From Heterocephalus glaber (taxonomy: Eukaryota; Chordata; Mammalia; Rodentia; Bathyergidae), in assembly GCF_000247695.1 (NCBI RefSeq), contig NW_004624785.1:932653-996652 (forward strand): 64,000 nucleotides of DNA, written 5' to 3'. Position 1 is the stretch's first letter. Each line of letters opens with the position of its first letter. The position numbers were made by a program, and so were the translations under genes. The notes under the pieces were generated by a model. The model saw only the letters and a list, made by a program, of their open reading frames with translations, ran no database searches and was not told where the DNA came from. Shown piece by piece: positions 20,684 to 31,520 of this stretch.

Positions 20684-23298
20684 TCCCATAATTTGGCTCT
20701 GGAATGTCATCTTATTTTCTTACTGTTGGGATACAATGCCTAATACCTACAACTTAAAGGAGGAGAGCTTTACTTTTGACTCACAGTTATAATCCATTGT
20801 TGGCTGGCTCCAAGGCAGGACAGCGCAGCAGGTGGCAGAGGAGCCTGGAGGAGGAGAGCTGCTCTCAGCATGGCAGCCTAGAAGCAGAGAGCAAAAGGAG
20901 GAGCTGAGGAGAAGATATACCCTTCCAGGCCATGCCTCCAATGGCCTATCTTTTCTGACTAGGCCACACCTCCTAACAATACATTTAACTAGAAACAAGC
21001 AAGTGCCCCCATAATCAAATCACTTGCCAAAAGCCCCACCCCTGAGTGCATGAGGCTTTGGGAGGACATCTAGACATAAATGTAACATTCCACCCCTGGC
21101 CCCCAAAAGGCTCATGGTCATCTTTTGTAAGCAAAATGCATTTAGTTTATCTCTAAGTTACTAAAGTCCTAACAGTTCCAGCATTAACATAAAGTCCAAG
21201 TCCAAAGTCTTCTCTGAAACTCATATCAAACTCTTAGCTGTAAGCCCCTGTAAAAGTAAAAAAAAAGTTAAAAACTGCTGACATAAAATGGTAAACATTC
21301 CCATTCCAAAAGGGGGGAGAATAAGGGGATAGAAACCAATGGGACCAAAGCAAGACTAAAATCCAGTAGGGCAAACATTAAAATCTTCATCATTGGGGGC
21401 AAGTTGTGGTGAAGTACAAACTCCAAACCACAAACTCTGTGGTGTGGTCCTGCTCCTGCAGCACTGCTGATGGTTGTACGTCTCATGGCTTCTCTTTTGG
21501 GCTGTTTTTGCTTACTCCTTGAGATTTTCCTCAGACTTTCTATATTCCTGGCTTCTTCAACTTTCTAAAGTCCCCACTGAACTTTTGGGTTTCCTTCACA
21601 GCTTCATGCACTGCTCTCTTGGGGACATACTATCTGGCCTTCCAAACCTTCTTTTGAAATCTGGGTGGAAACTTTCCTGACCTCTTTTATTCTTCATGCC
21701 TGTAAAACCAACACTATGTGGATGATGCAAAGGTCTGCTACCAGCTCCAACAGCAGCCAGGCCCTTTAGCATCATGGCTGGAGAGGCCTCTGAGTGCCTG
21801 GATGGCTGATCATTGTGAAATGAATCACAGGAAAGCAATTTCCTAGGCAGCCTTTCTCAATTGGTGTGCCCTGGGGCTCTCAAAGCAAAGTCTTTCAGTT
21901 TTGCAATTTTGAGCCTAGGAAGAATGAGTCCTTGCTAGTTTCCAGGTTGACCTCAAGCCATCATTCCTATTGTCCCAATACAAGTACTTGTCTTCTTTTT
22001 AATGCTAATCTTTTCAGCAACCAAGCTCTCTTTTGTTCCATCTTTCCAGGGAGTTTCTTTCTGGCAAAACTGAAATCTTTTCAAATGGGATATTTGTTCT
22101 TGCTTTTAAATATAAATCTGGCTAAAAGCCCCTACAGTGTTGATGCAGCAGCCCCAACATTTGACTGCCTTGAAATTTTCTCCACCAGATAAATTAGCCT
22201 ATTGTCCTTAATCTTAGTGTTCCACAAAGTCTTAGGACACAGGCAAAATGTAGACAAATTTTCTGCCAGAGCATAGCACACATGGCCTGACTGCCAATGG
22301 AGTTCTTGTTCACAATTGAAACCTGATCCTGTTTTTCACCATCTGCTTTTTTTAATCAGCATTCTGGATTTCTGAGCTCTGACCAGAATCTCACATTGAG
22401 CAGTTTACAACATCCTAGGGCTTTTCTAGTAGGCATCTCCAAAACCTTTTCAAAGTCCTTCTGTGATCCTTCAGTTCCAAAGATTTATGAACCACATAGT
22501 CAGATAACAGCCACAGCAATGACCACATTTCTCTGATAATCAAATCTTGGTACTCTGGTACTTTCTTGTCACTGGGACACAACACTCAACACTCACCATT
22601 TAAAGGAGGAGAGGTTTATTTTGACTCACAGTTACTATTCATAGTCGGCCAGCTCCAAGGCAAGATGACATGGCAGAGGGGCATGGAGGAGGAGGACTGC
22701 TCTAAACATGCTATCCAAGAAGCAAAGAGTGAAGGGAGGAGCTGGAGAAAAAGATATACCCTTCCAGGCCATTTTCCACCTTTCCCAAACAGGCCCCACC
22801 TCCTAACATTTAGCTATGAACTCATCAATGAACTAATCCACTGATGAGTACGGTGAGTGGCCCCATAATCCAATCACCTTCCAAAAGCCCCACCCCTGAG
22901 CACATGGGAAGATATCTAGATATGAACCATAACAAACGTTGTCCCCAAACTCAAGTGTTGGAGGTTTGGTCCCCAGTCTGTGGCACTATTGGGAAGTGGT
23001 AGAAACTTTAAAAGATGGCCTCTTGGGGGAGGAAGTTAGATCAGTAGGGGTTGACCATGAAGGGCATACTGGGACCTCATCCCTTCTTCTCTCTCATTTC
23101 CAGCAGGCTATCAGGTAAGTAACTTTCTCTCCCAAGTGCTCCTGTTGTGATGTTCTGTTTTACCACAGACAAGAAGCAATAGGGCCATTGGATTATGGGC
23201 AGAAACCTGCAAAACTGTGAGCCAAAAATAAACCCTCTCCTTCTTTTAAGCTGATTATCTCAGGTATTTTGTTACAGTAACAGAAAGTTGAGTAAACA
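20684..23298 (+). mobile_element. Older MaLR-type solo LTR, split by a provirus
   Basis: The 5' end is at 20684-20707 (CATAATTTGGCTCTGGAATG). The rest resumes at 22935 (GTCCCCAAACTCAAGTGTTG) and ends CAGAAAGTTGAGTAAACA at 23298. Flanks TGAAG (20679-20683) and TCAAG (23299-23303) match at 4 of 5. It is split by the reverse element at 20708-22934. Confidence 0.72.
20708..22934 (-). mobile_element. Complete MaLR element: LTR, internal, LTR
   Basis: Two similar reverse-oriented LTRs (about 20708-21087 and 22546-22934) share GGAGGAGAG, TTGACTCACAGTTA, CCAAGGCA, TATACCCTTCCAGGCCA and CCCCACCCCTGAG. They flank about 1.46 kb of internal sequence resembling the THE1/MST-type internal region (AGTTCCAGCATTAACATAAA, CTCTTGGGGACATACTATCT, ATCATGGCTGGAGAGGCCTC). 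Flanks AATGT (20703-20707) and AACGT (22935-22939) match at 4 of 5. No open retroviral reading frame remains. MaLRs are non-autonomous ERVL relatives without env. Confidence 0.8.
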
Positions 23299-26200
23299 TC
23301 AAGCAGCAAGGAAAACTGGGGACCACTCTCCCAGATGGGTCACAGTAAGTGGGACAGTCCCACCAGTCAATGGAGACAGAGGCTCCTTCATCTGGTGCTA
23401 TAGAGGGTAAAGGCCCAGTCAAGGTAAGGCACAACCAGAAGCCTGACCCTTGGCCAGTGCTGGCATTTCCTCTTCACTCTCTTGGATTCCATCCCTAAGA
23501 GGTGCACAAAGACCACCCTGAAGAGAATTATAGAAGGAAATTCAGAGATGAGGCTAGTGGCTGTAGTTGGTGAGTCTGATATATAGCACGAACTGCCCAG
23601 TTCTCCATAAGTCTAAATCATGGTAAAGACAACAGAAATAAATACCTCTAGCCTGTTAAAAATATGTTCCTAACTCACTGTGGTGATGCCCACTTAGACT
23701 GAGGATGTAGCTCAGCGCAAAATTTCAATCCCCAGACCACTACCAAAAAATGTATGTTTTCAAAGGAAAATCCATGGGAATCATTCAGCTGGGACAAAAC
23801 TCTGATATTTGACCATCTTAAGTGAACACCCGCTCCAGGTCAGGCTCCCTTCCAGCTCTGAAGATTCCATTGTAGGCCCAAGTCTTGCCTTCATGGAGCT
23901 CTGGGGAAGGTTAATGATATCAATACCAGGACTGGGTACTGCAGTGCAGATAAAGGGATGAGAGTTGTCACAGAGAGAAGGCCTACAGGGAGATGCTGAC
24001 AGCCTCTGCTGGGCTCAGGCCCATGGCTGGTGGAGGTCCTTGAACTGCCAGGTCTCAGGAAGAGGAAGTAGCCCCGACCATCCCTGGGAGGGAGCCACTG
24101 CTTAATTGGCACCTGCCCATTTCTAATGGTGTCCATTTGAAACCATCTAATGGTTCTGTTCCTAAGAAAGTTCCAACAAAGGGCCCTTGATTGCCCTCTG
24201 AAAGACTAATTAGTCAGAGAATCAGTGATTCTGCAGGGCCTGTGGGACAAGGGAGCCATCAGCCAGCACAAATGGTGGAGATGGCATGGGGCTGCCTTCT
24301 AATGGCTTTTTGAAGGTTGCTCAGTGTTTGATTGACAAATGCCATATGTCCCTAGTGCTCAGGGTGTTAGGGCTCTCTGTCACACCTCTAAATGGTTCGT
24401 CTCTGCTTTGATTTCACACATGTGATTTCATCATTCCCTGCTCTTTAAATGAGGAAACGCTGAGTCCTGATGCTTCTTTTCACACAAGGCCAAGTGGTCT
24501 GAGGTTGCTGTCCCTAGGCTCTAATGACTTCTGCCCACTCCCCACTTTGTACCATTGCAGGGGACATCAAGCAACCTGCTGGGTCTCTCCACCACTCACT
24601 ACTTACTCTTTCCCTGGTGGCTGTCCTGGTGCCAGAGACACTCTGAGCCCAGGGATGAAAGGCCCCAAAATTGTAATTAAGGCTCCAATGGGCCAAAGGG
24701 CTCACAGGACCCAGGTACTGGAGAGGATGTATCTTCTTAGCCTTCAATGGCCACGCAGTGCTCGAGGACCCTGCTGGGCTCTGGGGCAGCACGAGGGCCC
24801 CCTGCACCTTGCTGAGTAGCAGCCAGCTTCCCAGGAAGCCTGGCTCTGAAGGCTTCCTAATGCTCAATCCAAGTCCTTATCTTGGAAATTGTGGCCTTTC
24901 CTTCCTCATCCCTCTTGGCTGAAGCAGCACAGAACCCAGCTGTGGGTTCAGCATCAACCTCCATGACCCACAGGCATTATTAACTTGTGCCCCCTCTTTC
25001 CTTCTCTTTGGCCCCAGCTGGCCTGCTCTTCTCCAGGCAATTCCGGAAACTTCTAATTGCTTTTATCAATCTTCTCTCTGAGAGGTGCATTTAAGATACA
25101 TAGATCTTATTTCCTCACTTGCTTCTTCCGGCTGAAAAGGTTCAACCATGAGGACAAAGTTGCTCCTGAAGGGTAATTTGAGGTGCAGGAGAAATTAGAA
25201 GCTGGTAAAGCTGTCACTGAGCACAAGTGACAAGCCCATTAGCATCTTCTCTAATGACTACCTGAGTGTTTCCCTTCATTTTGTCAAAAATAACATCGTC
25301 ATCCCTGCACAGCACTCTGGCACCTGTGTGTCCCAGCCACCTTCAGGACAATGTCTTCACTCACTGCCACCAATGCAGCTTTATGATTCTTTAGGGACCT
25401 GTGTCTTGCTTTGTCCCCTATTAAGGGCCCTCCGTTTTTTGTTGTATATCTACTCTGAACCATGCCTGAGGGCTCTGAAGTTCCATCCAGGAGCATCCAG
25501 GGTCCCCACACTCCCAGGACAAAAACTGACCCACGCTCTGCAGTCCCCAGGGAGCTGTCAATGTTCTCAGGAGCTTAACAGGAGGAGCTACCTGAACCAC
25601 CAGCAGGCCTGGGGTCTGCCCTGCCCAGCAGGGTTGAAGCCTCACCACTGAACACCGTGATACCCACGGACAGTAAGTCCCTCGGGACTTTGAGGGGTGC
25701 AGAGAGTAACATAGAGAGGCACATGGTATTCACTGTCCATTGCCATCCTGGCAACCTGGGACTGAGGAGGGAGGGGTCACATTTCTAGCTGCCACCCGCC
25801 TTGGTCCTGGCCTATCTTCTGAGCTGTTTTCTTTCTCTTGATTCAGAATTTCCTGCTATCCTCTCAATTCATCCCCTTTCTTCCCAAACGAATGCACAGG
25901 GTTTCTTGGCTTGGGCTGGTGGGGAGCATGTGGCACTCTGGGCAGCTGGGTTTAGAAGCCAAGAGGTGTCCCTGCCACCCACTCTCTGCTCTCCCCAGCT
26001 CTAAGGAAGATATTTTCATTCCAGATTGACTGCTATAGGTCTCCTACTAGCAGGTACTATGGACATTTCTGGTTTGTCTGGGTTTCTGAAGACCCCAGGG
26101 TCACAGAATGCCAGTGGGATTCTCCTCGCTCACTACACAAAGGTGGCATCTCTCTGCGAGTGTGACTCATGGTCACCCAGATGCCCTCCTTTCTCTTCAT

Positions 26201-27278
26201 TATCCTCCATGGAGTCCACCCTGGATTCCCTGGAGCTGCTGTCTGCCCTCACTTCATCCTATCCCATAGTCCCAGCCCTGCACTGGGCCACAGCACTTGG
26301 GTGGTTGGGCCCAGAGAACAGTGCTGTCAGCAGATAGGTCCTGCTCACTTTGAGGGGCTGGAAGGGTGTGGTCTTGGATCTGGGGCAGAAAGGGTAACCA
26401 CAGTTTACAAACAGCCACACAATGCCATTGAAGGAAGGAATTGCTGTTTTTTGCTCTTTAGCAATAAAATCAGTGAGGAATAAGCTAATAAAAAACATCC
26501 TACAGCTATGAGTTGGTACTTTCCTAATCCTTTAACTATAGTCCTTATGGGGACCACTTGCTTGGAGGACCTTCATGTTTCTACCAACTGCATCTTTGCT
26601 TTCTGGGGTGTAGGTGAGCATGCTCATTTCTCTGCTGGGCACTGGGGATACCAGCAGAATTGTTCCCAGTTGTTGCTAGGGGTCTGGCTGGGTAACACAC
26701 AGACCCAGAATCTACTTCTCCAGTCTTCTCTACTGAGAAAGCAACAAGAGAGTTCGGGTTCTAGGAGCAGACAAGTGGGGCAACAGAAAGCTGTCCAGTG
26801 CTAGTGTGGGCTCCAGAGAAAGCCATGCCAGGCCCCACACTCAGTTCTGTGAATGGCATCACAGACTAGGTTGCAACGACCTAAGTGAGGGCTTGAAGCT
26901 GCAGGCAGGAAAATACATGACATGAGGCAGGAGATGCTGCAGCAAAACTTGGGTGACATGAAGACAAGGGAGTTAATTTCCAATGAGACTCAAACCACAC
27001 CTCAAAACCAGCTAAAGTACAGAGTTATGTGTAATTGCAGTAAGAAATGGGCAGTACAGGAAGAACTTCAGCCACCTCCCTTTGCTTTGTTTCCAGAGCT
27101 GCAAGTCTTCAGGATGTGCAAATAAGCTGGTGGCTCTGCCTGAGCCCCAACACACTGCCTTGGGCAGGGTGGGATGGGGTCCATAAGGGGTCTTGGGACA
27201 CTTAAGCTACAAGTGAGTGAGGTAAGAGGGCTCCCAATGGGGAGAATTTAATTTTCTTTTTAAGAATGAGCGGCTGCC
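23299..27278. other. Intergenic, mostly unique sequence
   Basis: No gene. An ID remnant lies at 23693-23747. Positions 24130-24460 and 25020-25320 look like candidate conserved non-coding DNA. Remaining open frames are short and unsupported. Confidence 0.5.
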
Positions 27279-27354
27279 AGGCCAGGGATTTAGCTCAGTA
27301 GTGTTGCCACCTGCCTCACAAGTGCAAGGTCCTGAGTTCGATCCCCGGTGCTAA
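27279..27354 (+). repeat. ID SINE lacking a clear A tail
   Basis: AGGCCAGGGATTTAGCTCAG ... GAGTTCGATCCCCGGTGCTA. Flanks GAGCGGCTGCC (27268-27278) and GAGCAGCTGCC (27355-27365) match at 10 of 11. There is almost no A tail between the 3' end and the duplication. Confidence 0.9.
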
Positions 27355-27941
27355 GAGCAGCTGCCATATAAAGTTGCCAATAGATTCTTCTAGAAATAGA
27401 GATAGTGAATGGACTTGGAGTAGAGCCCTTGTCCTGGGGAGGATGCACAAGTGACCTCTTTTCTCTTGTGTAGGAGTGAAGCAGGCAGGTGCCCTTGGCT
27501 CTGGGGTATGGTGTCCAACTAGCCCAGTCTGCCCAAGACCCAAGGGCTTCCAGGGATGTGGAGTTTTCAGTACCGATAGCAGAGAAGTTCCTGGTAAGCT
27601 GGGATTAGTTGGCCATCCTATCTGGAGGCCAGTGTACCCAGAACTCTTGTCCCAGCTTGACAAAGCTACAGCTTCTCACACTATAGAGCCTGGGGAAAGA
27701 AGCTACTAGGCAGAGTGGTCAAGGGCTTCCCAGCCCGTTTTATTCCTTCAGTTCCTCTCAGGGGCTGAGGTCACTTGTGAAAAAAGACCTTACAGATGTC
27801 TGGAGACTGGCATGTGGGGGAGGGAGAGCAAGGACAGATGCCCTGGGCTGGCTAGGTGTCTGGGTGCTGGGGCATCTAGGCCCAGGCAGAAGGCCAGGCT
27901 TCTGTGTGTGTGAAAGAGAGTGAGCATGCACGTGAGAGAGA

Positions 27942-27969
27942 GTGTGTGTGTGTGTGTGTGTGTGTGTGA
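27942..27969. repeat. (GT)n microsatellite
   Basis: About 14 GT units within a GA/GT-rich stretch (27900-28000). Confidence 0.95.
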
Positions 27970-28224
27970 TGGTTAGAGACATTGTGAATGTGAGTGTGTA
28001 GGCTGCTGCAGCAGAGAAATAGAGATGAAGTAGGTAAGGACAGGGAACCAGGCCCTGGCACATGTGCTCACAGTGCGGGATGGAGGAGGCCTCAAGCTTG
28101 AGGGTGAGTGGTGTCCCCTTGATAGCAGTGATCCGAGGGCAACCAGAATGCCTCACCTGAGTCAGCTCCTGCACATTAAAAGAGAGAGGCCTGGGAAGAG
28201 AGAGGCTTTCATTAGATGTGAATA

Positions 28225-28643
28225 CAGACACTCCTCAGTTAACAACCGAGTTCTGTTCCTGTGGCCAGGTCACTAAGTGAATTGGTTGCTAAATGAGGAA
28301 TTGTATACAGTATGTACATTACAATATTTAGAACAAAGAAATGGTCAAAGGAAACTCCAACTTGATGGCTTTGCTTTTATTTGCATAACTCTTACATGCA
28401 GTACTGTAATATATAACAGAACATAAAACTACAGTACTGCACTGTATAGTACAATCAGCAAAAATTATAGTACTGTATAAACAATGTTCTCTGTACAAAA
28501 AAAAAGACATTGAGGCTGTATAAACAAGATGTACAGAACTATACTAAAAAAAAAAAAAGGACAGGTCCTAAGTCTGAACAGCTACCTGGATCATAAGTCT
28601 GCCCAGTCGTTAAACAGGGAGGTTATTAAATGAGGAACATCTG
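28225..28643. mobile_element. Tigger/pogo-type element with TA duplication
   Basis: The left end is CAGACACTCCTCAGTTAACA; the right end in reverse complement is CAGATGTTCCTCATTTAATA. TA flanks both ends (28223-28224 and 28644-28645). The 419-bp interior is AT-rich with several ACAGTACTG/CAGTACTGC copies and no transposase frame, so it is non-autonomous. Confidence 0.8.
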
Positions 28644-30180
28644 TATTTAAAAGCATAGTGTACACACACACATTGTACTGATGTTGGACTCCTGGTTTCG
28701 ATATTGCACTGTGGTTATCTAGGGCTCAAATTTTAGGACAACAGGACAAAGGGCATGGCCTCTCTGTGCTATTTTTGCCACTTACCTCTTGTAGATCTGT
28801 AATTATTTTAAAAGAAAATGTTTTTAATAAGATATTGGATAAATACTTTCATAATAAAAACCTGGCCACATCCTAGATCATGACAGAAAATGCCAACAAA
28901 TTAAAAAAAACAAAAGAGGTGGATTGTCACTTCCATCACAGCTGGGAGGTTGGAGCTGCCTCTTGTCCAGGAGCTAACCAGGGGCAGCAGGGGACCCATG
29001 GAAGGGACCTAGGACGTTCTACCCTTGCCCACTGACTCAAGGCCCCATGCTGGCATCATCCTCAGGGTTGATTTGAGAGGCAGCATGATTAGCAAAGTGG
29101 GGCAGTTCCATAGGGGCCCCGGCGGAGGGGCTACGCCAGTTAGGAAGGGTTTGACAAGCTGCGGTCTGCACGCTTACCAGTGCCAACACAGCAGGAGCCA
29201 GCACCTACAACCTGCCCCCAGCCCACCCTCTCCTTCCCACACACCTGGCCCCATGACCCCAGCTCAAAGCCCCTCTTCCTCCACTCACCCTCCCACCCCA
29301 ACCAGCCTCCCCCGCCACAATCCTGCTTAGCTCTTTTATGAAGCCCCCTGTGTATTCCTTGGGGAAAAGTGCTACCTGAGCACATGGCAGGGCAGCCTGC
29401 CCAGTGGCCAAGGATGACTCTATCTATGGCCTCACGAAGTACCCTATCAGCAGAGCAGAGGGCTTTGTTGCTGTGCTGTTTCTACAGTGACTTCGTGGCT
29501 CATGGACTGCTAGCAAAATAAAATTAAAATACATAAAGTATAGTTTCTCTTTATTCCTCTGTATGACATTGAAATATTTTAATATAATCTCCAACAAAAT
29601 CCATCTCAAATTCAACAGATTAGGGAGAAAAATAATTGGACATATAAAAATATTCAGAAACCTTAAAGTAAGGGGCTTATGTCAGGAATTACAGCAAATA
29701 TTTTCTATGAAGTTGACTTTCTCTAAGAAACAGGAAAAATATTTATATTCTCAAAGAAACCTAGGAGAAATTTGAGATGTTTTAAAAGTATTATTTTTAG
29801 AAGTAAAACATTAATTACTCATTGCTTTTTATAGCTCAATAGAAGCAGTAAATAGCACTTTGCTAAACTAATTACTCAAGAAGTTCCCGGAACACTCAGA
29901 AGAAAACAAGTGAAATTGTGAATAACAAGGAAGACAAGAAAGAGGTGAGAACACAGAGTATCTGCTTGGGAGATTTGGAGAAAAGGGGTTGCAAAAGGAA
30001 ATAATGGAAAAGAGAAGAAATGACCAAAAAAAAGAAAAAAGAAAAGAAAAATGATCAAACATAGAAACTACAGTGCCATAAAACTAAGTACTGAGAACAA
30101 AGAATGAGTGAAAAGTAAAACCACTCCCAAACAAAAAGAGAGTCTGCAAAGTAATTCCCGGGTCTAAGAGAAAAGAAGCT
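28644..30180. other. Intergenic, nothing recognised
   Basis: No gene. A C-rich stretch runs from 29190 to 29320, and the AT-rich sequence of 29500-30170 may include old LINE remnants I cannot assign. Confidence 0.45.
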
Positions 30181-31520
30181 GCCTCACAGGGTCTTTATAA
30201 ACTAGCATGGCTGAAGGAGTTTCCTCAGAAGGAACTGAACATTCATATATGTTGTACAGAACTAACAGACATGAAAATAAGCATTCCAGTGGAGAAAGAG
30301 GAAAACAAAGAACAAAATAAACTGGAGAGAAGTCGAAGAAAGGATAAGCTCAGACATTCACGATTCAGCAGCCAGCAGAATGAGTTATCCTGGGGGCTGG
30401 TTTTCTGGAGGGGGCAGCCCTGCAGCAAGCAGATGGAGAGAGTGCAAAGTGTACACGCTTCACTCATGGCAGAAGAGGAAGAGCTGCATCGGGAGGCTCT
30501 GGTGAGCAGGAGAGGCTAGAGTGGCTTCGAAGGGAGACACCACCACAGTACAGACTCGTGTTTCGGGGGGACACACAGCATCTCCTTCTGACATAGGGAG
30601 TAGCTTCAGAAAAGCAAAACTTTGTTTCATCCACCTCCCTGTGAACTGGTGACACAAACCCCAGACTGCAAGGCCCCAGAAGAGAACAATGGTGCCCTCC
30701 CCTGGCTGGTGTAGAGGCTCTCAGGAGACAGGTGTTCAGGGGAATGTCAAGCCACAAACAGTACCTGTCTCAGCCTGTTTATGAACCCTCTGAAGACCAT
30801 TCATGAACTCCTCACTCCAGTGTGCCTGGATGGGGAGTTGAGAGGTGCCATAAACATACATGTTACCTTGGGATGTTCTAGTAATTTGGAAAAGCTGGTA
30901 TTGAGGCACTGGTGGCTTGGAGAGCAGACTTCAAGAGAAATATAGAGCTAGCAGAAGAGGCTACAGTCAAGGGGATATGCAGCTTTATGCCACCCTTGGT
31001 TACCTGGGAATTTCAGCTTCAGGAGCTCAAGTATATGAGGACTGGCCGCGTGCCAGCATTGTATGACACAGGCTAGGTCCAGATCCCTGGGGCCCAAGGT
31101 GCTGGGCAGAGTAGGATAAAGGCCTCTGTGGATGCTACAATTCCTTGGTTTATCCCACCAAGACAACCTTGACAAAGCCTGCTTCCGTCTCTAGGGATGG
31201 ACACTGTGTTAGCTGGGGTGTTGTAGACCAATCCTCTTATACTAGCTAGGATTCTTTGAGACCCTCAGCTTCAGCCTCAAACCCATAGCCAGCTCCCCAG
31301 GTGGGTAGCTGGGACACATCTTGTGGCAGCTGATGACATATCTTCCAGTACAGAAAAACACTGCCAGAGAACAGCTTCCAAGGTTAGAAGAAAAAACCGG
31401 TGTTGAATGTCCTCTCCTTGATTCAACAACTTCTGAAGAGAAAAGCAGAATTACAATTTCAGGCTTGAAGAGAGGTTGCTGGTCACACAGGACTCCTTGG
31501 AATAACTAATAAGCAGTGTG
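30180..31520 (+). repeat. Possible old L1 5' region
   Basis: A GC-moderate tract with phrases such as GGCACTGGTGGCTTGGAGAG, ATTCCTTGGTTTATCCCACC and GGTAGCTGGGACACATCTTG, which recall the non-coding 5' region of old mammalian L1s. The assignment is weak; the short frame at 30271-30519 has no known homologue that I recognise. Confidence 0.3.

Noticed and set aside
27758..28231. A 157-codon minus-strand frame
   Set aside because: It crosses the GT microsatellite, which gives a run of His-Thr codons; not a credible gene.
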